Shown here piece after piece: positions 42,531 to 50,895 of a DNA stretch of 64,000 nucleotides. Origin of the DNA: Parvularcula sp964219355 (GTDB lineage: Bacteria > Pseudomonadota > Alphaproteobacteria > Caulobacterales > Parvularculaceae). The notes under the pieces were generated by a model. It was not told the origin of the DNA. It searched no databases and worked only from the letters and a program-made list of their open reading frames with translations. Every line of letters starts with the position of its first letter. The first letter of the stretch is position 1. The stretch covers positions 1,364,001-1,428,000 of the forward strand of contig CAXPOZ010000001.1 of the NCBI GenBank assembly GCA_964219355.1. The letters are read 5' to 3'. The translations under genes were made by a program, and so were the position numbers.

Positions 42531-44738
42531 CTAGAAATTGAGCCTTGCTTCAACGCCCCATGTGCGAGGGGCGCTGCGGAAGGTGTTATAGCCGATAAAG
42601 CCGTAGCCGGAGACAGCATAATCCTCATCAAGAAGGTTGCGCCCGAAGAGGCTGAGGGTCAGCTTCTCACCTGGTAAACGGTACGCGGCTTTGGCATCAA
42701 GGATTGTATATCCGTCCTGCGACCGTGCAGTAAGACCTTCCGCATCGAGATGGAACTCGCTGCGGTATTTTGCATGTCCGCCAAGGATAAGCGTGCCGCC
42801 ATTATCGAGGGGCTTTGTGTAGCTCCCGGAGAGAGTCGCGGAGACCTCCGGCGCGAAGGGCAGGGGATTGCCGTCAAAGGTGTCGGCATTGCCGGTCGGC
42901 ACAGCCTCCGTCCCCTGATGGATTTCAGTTTCAAGAAGGACGAGCCCGGCACGCAGGTCGAGCGCCGGGGTGGGTTGCCAGTCTAGGCTCAGTTCAGCGC
43001 CATAGCTTGTCGCTTCATCGAGATTGGAGAGCGAATTCGAGGTGATGGTATCGCCATTGGGCTGGGTGAAATTGACGAAGATGCGCGCCTGCGGGTCGGC
43101 ATAATCCTGATAGAAGATCGCCGCATTGAGGAAGGCTGTGGCGCCCAGCGGAGATTTGAACCCGGCTTCATATGCGGTGACGGTTTCAGCCCCGAAGAGA
43201 CCCTCATCCGCGAAGTGGGTGGCGTTGTTCTGGACCTCGCCATTAAAGCCGCCCGATTTATAGCCGCTGGAAATCGCAAGATAGGCTGTACCCGTCCCGA
43301 TCTGGCGGGAGAGGGCGGCATTGCCGGTAAACCGCGTGTCCTCAATGACATTGCTGCCCATGGCGGGACCAAGCCCATCGCGATTGTTAAAGCCGCGCGT
43401 GCCATCATCAAAGATGTGGATGCCAAAGCCTTCGCCTTCGATCCGCTCCCATGTGAGGCGGCCACCGAGCGTCAGGGTGGTGAGCCCCCCAAACGCAATC
43501 TCATTATGCGTGAAAAACGCAGCGGTATCCCGGGCCTGTTCAATCCGTGTCAGGAGGGAGAGCGGCGTGCCGGGAGAGGCAGGTGTTGGGCCGACCCGGC
43601 CGGGCGCCCCGACATAGGGGCAAGAGCCAAGCAACGTCTCAGGGTCAAGATTACCGCACCAGATGAGATAGTCCTGATCAAAATCATCGGTCGAGGCCGT
43701 CACACCGATCATCACGCGATGATCGCCAAATTGCCGCTGGCCACGGACCTCCTGGCTTAATTGCCAGAACTCTCGGTCATAGGAGAGATTGGCGTTGAGG
43801 TTCGGATTGCCGAAGGGCGCCGGGGCACCATCAAAATCAAACCCGTAATTCTGGTCATAGGCTTCATAAGCGGTCAGGGAGAAGATCTCCCACTCGCCAT
43901 GTTGGCCGGTCACCTCAAACGAGCCGCCCCAGAATGAGCTGTCCGTATCCTGAATTCCATCCGGGCCGATCGAGATTTCATGATCGCCGATATCAAGGCT
44001 GTCATTGCGTGGGGCGGCGTTGATGCCGCTATCCTGTTCCCAATGCGCGCGGACCAGTGTGTCCCATCCTGTCGCGCCTTCGACCAGAAGGCTACCGCGC
44101 AGGCCGTATTCCTCGCGTTCACCTGCATCATCCGGGGCCGGAACGCCCGCATCCGTGATGACATTATCAAGGACGGCATCGCGGCGCAGGAGGCGTCCGG
44201 CCAGCCGCCCATGGACGCGGTCAGAGAAAGAGGCGCCAATCGCACCGGCGCTATCGATCAGCCCAAAATTACCGAGCGCTAGCCTGAGATACCCTGACTG
44301 GTCCGCTGACGGACGGACGGTCTCGAAATTCACCGCACCGGAGGAGGCATTGCGGCCATAAAGCGTGCCTTGCGGGCCTTTGAGAACTTCCGCGCGGTCG
44401 ATGTCATAAAGAAGAAAGCCCGTCTGGACATTGGTCGCCATGAAGACACCATCAACATAGACGGCTGCGGCAGTGGGGGTCAGCGCCTGATGATCGACCG
44501 CGCCAATGCCGCGGATCTGGAAGGCAACCTGCGTGCCGTTCGCGACAGCGGCTTCAACACCTGCGAGGCGCTCGCTGATTTCTTCTGCTGCATTGAGAGG
44601 GGCAAGCCCGCCGGGCTCATCCGCAGACAATACATCCACACTCATGGGCAGCTCGCTGAGCGGTGCGTCTAGCTTGGTGCCAGTTACGGTGATGATGTCG
44701 TCGGCCAAAAGCATGCCGAGTGCAGCGAAGGCAATCAT
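42531..44738 (-). CDS. TonB-dependent outer membrane receptor
   Basis: A 735-residue receptor. The plug (about 15-160) begins DDIITVTGT, a TonB-box-like segment, and contains FQIRGIGAVDHQ, AVYVDGVFM and VLKGPQGTLYGRNASSGAVN. The remainder is a 22-strand barrel ending in an aromatic residue (ARLNF). The N-terminus before the TonB box is only about 12 hydrophobic residues without a positive charge, unusually short for a signal peptide; a stop lies just upstream in frame, so no longer start exists. The ligand is unknown. It is divergent from the MXKDX-repeat gene. Confidence 0.92.
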   Translation of the reverse strand: MIAFAALGMLLADDIITVTGTKLDAPLSELPMSVDVLSADEPGGLAPLNAAEEISERLAGVEAAVANGTQVAFQIRGIGAVDHQALTPTAAAVYVDGVFMATNVQTGFLLYDIDRAEVLKGPQGTLYGRNASSGAVNFETVRPSADQSGYLRLALGNFGLIDSAGAIGASFSDRVHGRLAGRLLRRDAVLDNVITDAGVPAPDDAGEREEYGLRGSLLVEGATGWDTLVRAHWEQDSGINAAPRNDSLDIGDHEISIGPDGIQDTDSSFWGGSFEVTGQHGEWEIFSLTAYEAYDQNYGFDFDGAPAPFGNPNLNANLSYDREFWQLSQEVRGQRQFGDHRVMIGVTASTDDFDQDYLIWCGNLDPETLLGSCPYVGAPGRVGPTPASPGTPLSLLTRIEQARDTAAFFTHNEIAFGGLTTLTLGGRLTWERIEGEGFGIHIFDDGTRGFNNRDGLGPAMGSNVIEDTRFTGNAALSRQIGTGTAYLAISSGYKSGGFNGEVQNNATHFADEGLFGAETVTAYEAGFKSPLGATAFLNAAIFYQDYADPQARIFVNFTQPNGDTITSNSLSNLDEATSYGAELSLDWQPTPALDLRAGLVLLETEIHQGTEAVPTGNADTFDGNPLPFAPEVSATLSGSYTKPLDNGGTLILGGHAKYRSEFHLDAEGLTARSQDGYTILDAKAAYRLPGEKLTLSLFGRNLLDEDYAVSGYGFIGYNTFRSAPRTWGVEARLNF

Positions 44739-44881
44739 GTTTCCTCACTTGTTTTTGGATGACGCATAGGGGGCGACTACTCACCTGCCAAGGCGGAGCA
44801 ATTGATCGGGGCGCATTTTTTGTAACTTCTGCGCCTGCGTCACGAACAGGAAAGCGGGAAACAAATGTGAGGAGCACCCCC

Positions 44882-45214
44882 ATGTCGAAACGAATGCTGA
44901 CTGCCGTCACGGTTGCATTGTTGTCTATTCCGACGGTTCTTGCCGCTCAGGAAATGATGGAAGATGGGATGAAGGAGAAGCCTCAGGCTGAAGACTGCAA
45001 GCCTGCAGACAAGATGAAAGAGGGCATGGCGGATGATTCCATGATGGCCGATGACGCCATGATGAAAGAGGAATCCATGGCCGAGGGCGACGCTATGAAG
45101 GACTCCATGGGAGATGAGTCGATGAAAAAAGACGCAATGAAGAAAGACTGCATGGCGTCAGAAAATATGGAGATGAAAGATGCTCCAAAGATGAAAGAAA
45201 AGATGGACCACTGA
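44882..45214 (+). CDS. Secreted pentapeptide MXKDX-repeat protein
   Basis: A 110-residue protein with a Sec signal peptide (cleavage likely after LAA near residue 22) followed by short Met/Lys/Asp/Glu repeats such as MKKDAMKKD and MADDAMMKEE, plus two cysteines. The repeats match the pattern of the MXKDX family, which has no proven function. The Met- and acid-rich composition could bind metal ions. The ATG at 44882 follows GTGAGGAG. It is divergent from the TonB receptor, across a 143 bp gap without other recognisable sites. Confidence 0.85.
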   Translation: MSKRMLTAVTVALLSIPTVLAAQEMMEDGMKEKPQAEDCKPADKMKEGMADDSMMADDAMMKEESMAEGDAMKDSMGDESMKKDAMKKDCMASENMEMKDAPKMKEKMDH

Positions 45215-45234
45215 CGGTTCACTGGCCACAAAAA

Positions 45235-45269
45235 AAGGCCGGCACCTTGCGGGGCCGGCCTTCATTTTA
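45235..45269 (+). terminator. Probable terminator after the MXKDX-repeat gene
   Basis: AAGGCCGGC (45235-45243) pairs with GCCGGCCTT (45254-45262) over a 10-base loop, followed by TTCATTTT-like sequence. The preceding A-run would give a T-tract for the convergent pnp transcript. Confidence 0.75.
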
Positions 45270-45292
45270 ACCTCAATCAGGTTGTGTAAGGA

Positions 45293-47416
45293 TTATTCGT
45301 CGCCGTCTTTGGCGATTTCCTTACCGGTCTCCTGATCGACAACCTTCATGGACAGGCGAACCTTGCCGCGGTCATCAAAGCCGAGAAGCTTGACGAAAAC
45401 CTCGTCGCCTTCATTGACGACGTCGGTGGTTTTCTCCGGACGACCGTCATTCAGCTGGCTGATGTGGACGAGACCATCACGAGCGCCGAAGAAGTTGACG
45501 AATGCGCCAAAGTCGACAGTCTTGACGACCTTGCCTTTGTAGACTTCGCCGACTTCCGGTTCGTCCGTGATCGACTTGATCCATTTGACAGCCGCATCGA
45601 TCGACGCGCCGTCGGAAGATGCGACCTTGATCGTGCCGTCGTCTTCGACATTCACTTTCGCGCCTGTCTTCTCGACGATCTCGCGGATGACCTTGCCGCC
45701 CGAGCCGATGACGTCCCGGATCTTGTCGACCGGGATCTTCAGCGTTTCGATGCGCGGAGCAAACTCGCCGACTTCGCCGCGGGAAGCGGAAAGCGCCTTG
45801 TTCATCTCGCCAAGGATGTGCATCCGGCCGTCTTTGGCCTGACCAAGGGCGACCTGCATGATCTCCTCGGTGATGCCGGCAACCTTGATGTCCATCTGCA
45901 GCGAGGTGACGCCTTCGGACGTACCTGCGACTTTAAAGTCCATATCGCCCAAGTGATCTTCATCACCCAGAATATCGGACAGGACAGCGAATTTCTCGCC
46001 TTCAAGGATGAGGCCCATGGCGATCCCGGCGACAGCGCGCTTGATAGGCACACCGGCGTCCATCATGGCCAGCGAGGAGCCGCAGACCGTTGCCATTGAG
46101 GAGGAGCCGTTCGACTCGGTGATCTCCGAGACGAGGCGGATGACGTAAGGGAATTCTTCCTCAGCCGGAAGAACAGCTTGAAGCGCCCGCCAGGCAAGCT
46201 TGCCGTGGCCAATTTCGCGGCGGCCAGGAGAGCCGACGCGGCCCGTCTCGCCGACCGAGAAAGGCGGGAAGTTATAGTGCAGCAGGAACTTTGCCTTATA
46301 CGTCCCTTCGAGCGCGTCGATGAACTGCTCGTCATCGGCGGTGCCCAGTGTCGAGACGACGATGGCTTGCGTTTCACCGCGGGTGAAGAGTGCGGAGCCG
46401 TGCGTGCGCGGCAGGATGCCGACTTCAGAGACGATCGGACGGACGGTTTTGGTGTCACGGCCGTCGATCCGGTTGCCGGTCTCGATGATATCGTTACGGA
46501 CGATATCGCTTTCGATTTCTTTCAGAAGCGTGCCGAGGACGATGCCGTCAATGGGGTCAGCCACATCTTCGCCGATGAAAGTCTCTTTCGCCTTTTGCTT
46601 GGCGGCGTTGATCTTTTCCTGACGGTTCTGTTTGACGGTTTCCTGATAGGCGGCGCGGAGGTCGGCTTCGACCAGCTCACGGACGCGCGGCGCGATATCC
46701 GAATAATCCGCAGGCACATAATCCCAGGGCTCTTTTGCGCATTCTTCGGCAAATGAGATGATGTGATCGATCATCTGGCGTGACGCCTCATGACCTTTCA
46801 TCACGGCGCCGAGCATGATTTCTTCGGAGAGTTCTTCAGCCTGCGATTCAACCATCATGACGGCGTCTTGCGTGCCGGCCATGACGAGATCGAGTTCCGT
46901 ACCCTCAAGATCGGCGAGGGTCGGGTTGATCATGAATTCGCCGTCCTTGTAACCGACACGTGCAGCGCCGATCGGACCCATGAAGGGGACGCCGGAAATG
47001 GTCAGGGCGGCAGAGGCCGCGATCATCGCAACGATATCCGGATCGTTTTCAAGATCGTGGCTCATCACGGTACAGATGACCTGAACTTCGTTCTTGAAGC
47101 CCGGCGCAAACAGCGGCCGGATCGGCCGGTCGATGAGGCGCGAGGTCAGGGTTTCCTTTTCGGAAGGACGCCCTTCGCGTTTGAAAAAGCCGCCCGGAAT
47201 ACGGCCGGCGGCATAGGTTTTTTCCTGGTAGTTCACGGTCAGCGGGAAGAAGTCCTGCCCCGGTTTCTGCTCTCTCTGAGCCACGACGGTGGCGAGAACG
47301 GTGGTCTCACCATAGGTGGCGAGAACGGCGCCATCGGCCTGGCGCGCAATACGCCCGCTTTCGAGCGTGAGGGGCCGACCGGCCCATTCGGTTGTTTTTT
47401 TGGTGATTGTGAACAT
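45293..47416 (-). CDS. pnp: Polyribonucleotide nucleotidyltransferase (PNPase)
   Basis: A 707-residue 3'-5' phosphorolytic exoribonuclease that degrades mRNA and works with the RNase E degradosome. Two RNase PH domains are seen (GQDFFPLTVNYQEKTYAAGR near 53; second core with MDAGVPIKRAVAGIAMGL near 440), then KH (VIGSGGKVIREI near 566) and S1 (VGEVYKGKVVKTVDFGAFV near 620) domains. The start ATG at 47416 has a weak ribosome site. In most bacteria rpsO lies directly upstream; here a divergent hemolysin III gene occupies that place and no rpsO is in the window. Confidence 0.97.
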   Translation of the reverse strand: MFTITKKTTEWAGRPLTLESGRIARQADGAVLATYGETTVLATVVAQREQKPGQDFFPLTVNYQEKTYAAGRIPGGFFKREGRPSEKETLTSRLIDRPIRPLFAPGFKNEVQVICTVMSHDLENDPDIVAMIAASAALTISGVPFMGPIGAARVGYKDGEFMINPTLADLEGTELDLVMAGTQDAVMMVESQAEELSEEIMLGAVMKGHEASRQMIDHIISFAEECAKEPWDYVPADYSDIAPRVRELVEADLRAAYQETVKQNRQEKINAAKQKAKETFIGEDVADPIDGIVLGTLLKEIESDIVRNDIIETGNRIDGRDTKTVRPIVSEVGILPRTHGSALFTRGETQAIVVSTLGTADDEQFIDALEGTYKAKFLLHYNFPPFSVGETGRVGSPGRREIGHGKLAWRALQAVLPAEEEFPYVIRLVSEITESNGSSSMATVCGSSLAMMDAGVPIKRAVAGIAMGLILEGEKFAVLSDILGDEDHLGDMDFKVAGTSEGVTSLQMDIKVAGITEEIMQVALGQAKDGRMHILGEMNKALSASRGEVGEFAPRIETLKIPVDKIRDVIGSGGKVIREIVEKTGAKVNVEDDGTIKVASSDGASIDAAVKWIKSITDEPEVGEVYKGKVVKTVDFGAFVNFFGARDGLVHISQLNDGRPEKTTDVVNEGDEVFVKLLGFDDRGKVRLSMKVVDQETGKEIAKDGDE

Positions 47417-47617
47417 TCTTATCGTTCGTCTTTCGTGATCGCCGCCGGCCGAATTGCCGCTCGCGGCCTATATCGTCAGTCTTTTCTGATCGATGGCGGG
47501 GCTTGTGGGGCAAGCCAACGCCAGATGCAACCGAGTGTCATCAGCCGTGATTGGTCAGGGCATGATTTTTGCGACGAGTGCCTTAGCTCTGCCGTCTTTA
47601 CAGCGTAAGGATACGTT

Positions 47618-48313
47618 ATGGTCCTACCAAAACGCGCCGCTGAAGCCCATGACGTGCACACCGCCCTTGAGGAAGTGCTGCATGCAGTGACGCATGGCGT
47701 CGGCATTATCCTCGCGATCATTGCGCTGGTCTTTTTGATCCTGAAGGCCGTTGCTGTTGGCTCTGGTGCGGCGGGCATTACCGCGGTCAGCATTTATGGC
47801 GGCTGCGCGATTTTCCTCTATATCGCCTCGACCGTTTATCACGCCTGTTTCAAGCTGTCGGTGCAGCCCTTCCTTGAAGTGATCGACCATGCGGCGATCT
47901 ATCTGAAGATTGCAGGCTCCTACACGCCCTTTGCGCTCATCACCCTGCCGGATCTGACGGGGAAGGTGATCCTCGCCGTGGTCTGGTCCGTGGCGGCAAT
48001 TGGGGTGGCGATGAAATTCGTCGTCCACTTCTTTGCGGGGCTCAAGAAATATGACTGGCTGTCGCTGGCCTCTTATATCGGCATGGGGTGGATCGCGATT
48101 TTCATCGTGCACCAGCTAATCCAGAACATGGCGCTCTCCGGCTTCATCTGGCTGGTCGCAGGCGGGCTCTGCTTCACCGTGGGCGCAGTCTTTTATGCGT
48201 GGAAGTCACGCGCCTTCACGCACACGATTTTCCACTGCTTCGTGCTTGCGGGCAGCATCTGCCACTTCATCGCGATTTACGGCTTTGTGCTGAATGAGCG
48301 GGCGGCAGCCTGA
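47618..48313 (+). CDS. Hemolysin III / PAQR family membrane protein
   Basis: A 231-residue protein with seven predicted membrane helices. The conserved features are HAVTHGVGIIL, the SxxxH region IASTVYHACF, DHAAIYLKIAGSYTPF, and a late HTIFHCFVLAGSICHF that completes the metal-binding histidine set of the PAQR superfamily. True haemolytic activity is doubtful; the fold suggests a zinc-dependent membrane hydrolase. The start follows GTAAGGA. Its stop directly abuts the stop of the convergent prephenate-dehydratase-like gene, with no base between. Confidence 0.9.
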   Translation: MVLPKRAAEAHDVHTALEEVLHAVTHGVGIILAIIALVFLILKAVAVGSGAAGITAVSIYGGCAIFLYIASTVYHACFKLSVQPFLEVIDHAAIYLKIAGSYTPFALITLPDLTGKVILAVVWSVAAIGVAMKFVVHFFAGLKKYDWLSLASYIGMGWIAIFIVHQLIQNMALSGFIWLVAGGLCFTVGAVFYAWKSRAFTHTIFHCFVLAGSICHFIAIYGFVLNERAAA

Positions 48314-49828
48314 TCAGCCGCCCATCTGCATAAAGGCAAAGGCGGCCACTGCCACCACAATCCCGCCAATTAGGAGCATCGCCTTCCGGCCGCGCGCCGT
48401 CGTCGCGGTTTTCGGGCGGATGGTTTCCTTGATCATCGGTTGGATGGCCGGGAAATCGGCAAGCCGCCGATAATTAGTCATCCGCGTGATCTGGCGCAGA
48501 ACCGGGCGCATCTCTTCCCAGCGGTCCGCCGGGACATCGATGGCGAAGACAATCGGGTGGCCGGGGCGGCCATCAAGCGTCGTCGTCGTATAAGAGAGCT
48601 TTTGTTCTGCAAGCGCCCGAATGACCGGCGAGATATCCTTCACGCCATTGCCGACCGTGTCGCATTTATAAAGGCAGCGAACGTAGGCCGGCACGCCTTC
48701 GGGCTGAGGAGCGCCGTTCGGCTTGTCACCGGCAATCGGGTAAAGCGCGCGATGGTCCGCGCCGCCGCCTGATTTCTTCGGGGCTTTGAAGCGCTGGCGA
48801 AGTGACGCCATTTCATAGCGTAGCGGATCGATATCCTCTGGCGGAATTGCCGGGATGCCTTTTTGAAGCGCGATGAAGGAAGTGCGGATGCGATCCGCAC
48901 CGGCCATCTCAGCTTCGAGCACGACATAATCGCTGTCATAGGCATAGCCGTCCGGGCTCATCGCCTTGTCGGCGGAGAGGAGGACCGCGATCACGGGCTT
49001 GTTGTGGTTGGCGCCGCGGGATTTGCTGACGCGTGTGTGGCTTGCGTTAGAGAAATAGGTCTCAACCCGGCGGTTCGGATCAAGGTACTCGCTCGCGACT
49101 TCGAGGCCCTTGCGATAGCTGTCCGCCCCATCAGGGATCGTCTGAACTTCGATACCGCGTGCGCGGAAACCCTCAAGCGCTGCTGAGCAATGACGCATGG
49201 CATCGGCGGAGGCGAAAATCGTCGTGACCTTGCGCAGATAGCGCTGCTGCTTGTCGCGGTTCCACTGGAAGCTCTGCGAAGAGCCGGTGCCGGAGAAGCT
49301 GTCGGTGTAGCCGGACTGCTCGATCTCGTGGATCAGGTCAGCGGGGGCAGCGAGCACGTAATTGCTCTCGGCGACATATTCGCGGATCACCCGGTTCGGC
49401 GGGAAGTCGATCAGCGCGTTCAGCGTATCGCGTGAGAAGCTCTTGTCATTGTCATAAAGAGGCAAGACGCCGACCTGAGCCTGGCCAGCGATCACGGTCG
49501 ACATGATCGACTCGGCGGATGTCCGCGGCGAGGTCCATGTCCGATAGGCTTTATCAAGACCCTGATCGGCACGCTGGCGCGGGGCCGGTCCTTCCATCAG
49601 GGCAGTATCCCGGCCGCCTGCAGAAAGCCGCATGCCGTAGGATTCAGCTGTAAAACTCGGCGCTCCACCAGCGCGCATGCTGGCTTCGGGTGCTTGTCCC
49701 TCAGTCACTTCATGCAGCGGTGCATCAGGCTCTGCCTGATTACGGAACAGGTCCGCAGCGATCTGCTCAGCCACCCACGCGGCGAGTCCGTGACGCTCGT
49801 CCTGATAAGCTACGAATTGATTCGCCAT
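48314..49828 (-). CDS. Prephenate dehydratase-like protein with ACT-like domain and C-terminal membrane anchor
   Basis: A 504-residue protein. Residues about 100-290 resemble the prephenate dehydratase fold: SIMSTVIAGQAQVGVLPLYD parallels the usual VENGEADYGVVPIEN segment, and VTTIFASADAMRHC parallels the second lobe. The essential Thr-Arg-Phe motif is replaced by a stretch around NKPVIAV near 276, so the classical reaction is unlikely. An ACT-like segment (about 390-460, with YTTTTLDGRPG) follows, then a helix near 482-500 that would anchor it in the membrane by its tail. The ATG at 49828 has AGGGG 9 bases before. Function unknown; it reads away from gshB. Confidence 0.7.
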   Translation of the reverse strand: MANQFVAYQDERHGLAAWVAEQIAADLFRNQAEPDAPLHEVTEGQAPEASMRAGGAPSFTAESYGMRLSAGGRDTALMEGPAPRQRADQGLDKAYRTWTSPRTSAESIMSTVIAGQAQVGVLPLYDNDKSFSRDTLNALIDFPPNRVIREYVAESNYVLAAPADLIHEIEQSGYTDSFSGTGSSQSFQWNRDKQQRYLRKVTTIFASADAMRHCSAALEGFRARGIEVQTIPDGADSYRKGLEVASEYLDPNRRVETYFSNASHTRVSKSRGANHNKPVIAVLLSADKAMSPDGYAYDSDYVVLEAEMAGADRIRTSFIALQKGIPAIPPEDIDPLRYEMASLRQRFKAPKKSGGGADHRALYPIAGDKPNGAPQPEGVPAYVRCLYKCDTVGNGVKDISPVIRALAEQKLSYTTTTLDGRPGHPIVFAIDVPADRWEEMRPVLRQITRMTNYRRLADFPAIQPMIKETIRPKTATTARGRKAMLLIGGIVVAVAAFAFMQMGG

Positions 49829-49938
49829 AGCCACCATCCCCTCTGGAATTCCGACTTTACCATGGCGGCAGGTTAATGCCAGTGGCGATGCGGTCACGCA
49901 TTGCCCAAGTATTTGCTGCCCCAAATAGGAGAATTCAG

Positions 49939-50886
49939 ATGTCCGTCCTCAAGATTGCCGTGCAGATGGACCCGATGGAGGCGGTCGACATCAAGGGAGA
50001 CACGACATTCGCGTTGTCCCTTGAGGCCTTCGCGCGCGGTCACAAACTCTGGACCTATGAAGCGCCGGATCTGCGGCTGGAGGGCGAAAAGCTTAGTGTT
50101 TCCGCGCGTTCCATCGATAAACTGAGCCGCGATGAAGGCGATCATGTCCGTTTCGGCAGCCGCGAATTGCTCGATTTAAGTGAGGTCGACGTCGTGCTGG
50201 TGCGACAAGATCCGCCCTTTGACATGAGCTACATCACTGCTTGTCACCTGCTCGAAAAATTGCCCGAGAGCGTGATGGTGCTCAACGATCCGGCAGAAAT
50301 TCGGAATGCGCCGGAAAAAATTCTGGTGATGGATTTTCCGGACCTGATGCCCGAAACCCTCATCACCGCCGATGAAAAGGCGATCCGGGCGTTCCGGGAG
50401 ACCCATCGCGACATCATCATCAAGCCGCTTTACGGCAATGGCGGCGCGGGCGTCTTCCGGGTGAGGCCCGATGACGAGAACCTCGCTTCGCTACTCGAGA
50501 TGTTCCTTGCCGGGCGGCGTGTGCCGGTGATCGCGCAGAAATACCTCAAAGATGTGAGGAAGGGCGATAAGCGGATCATCCTGCTCGACGGTGAGCCGGT
50601 CGGCGCGATCAACCGCGTGCCTGCCGAGGGCGAGGCGCGCTCGAACATGCATGTTGGCGGGGTGGCCGAAGCCATCGATCTTGATGATCGCGACCGGGAA
50701 ATCTGTGCACGGATCGGCCCGGTCCTGAAAGAGAAGCGGCTTCTCCTGACCGGCATCGATGTCATCGGCGGCTTTATCACCGAGATCAATGTGACTTCCC
50801 CGACTGGCATTCAGGAAGTCAAACGCTTTGGCGGCGCGGATATCGCGGTCATGTTCTGGGACTGGGTGGAGAAGAACCGCGCCTGA
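49939..50886 (+). CDS. gshB: Glutathione synthase
   Basis: A 315-residue ATP-grasp enzyme joining gamma-glutamylcysteine and glycine. Recognisable are IAVQMDPMEAV at the N-terminus, VRQDPPFDMSYI near 92, LNDPAEIRNAPEKI near 118, IIKPLYGNGGAGVFR near 163 and the C-terminal TEINVTSPTGIQE. The ATG at 49939 follows AGGAGAATTC, better than upstream in-frame starts. The next gene starts 9 bp after its stop. It may feed the glutathione transferase at 59857. Confidence 0.96.
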   Translation: MSVLKIAVQMDPMEAVDIKGDTTFALSLEAFARGHKLWTYEAPDLRLEGEKLSVSARSIDKLSRDEGDHVRFGSRELLDLSEVDVVLVRQDPPFDMSYITACHLLEKLPESVMVLNDPAEIRNAPEKILVMDFPDLMPETLITADEKAIRAFRETHRDIIIKPLYGNGGAGVFRVRPDDENLASLLEMFLAGRRVPVIAQKYLKDVRKGDKRIILLDGEPVGAINRVPAEGEARSNMHVGGVAEAIDLDDRDREICARIGPVLKEKRLLLTGIDVIGGFITEINVTSPTGIQEVKRFGGADIAVMFWDWVEKNRA

Positions 50887-50895
50887 TCAGCCTAT

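Noticed and set aside
47417..47617. Search for rpsO or a small RNA upstream of pnp
   Set aside because: No S15 reading frame on either strand and no convincing RNA gene structure beyond GC-rich local stems.
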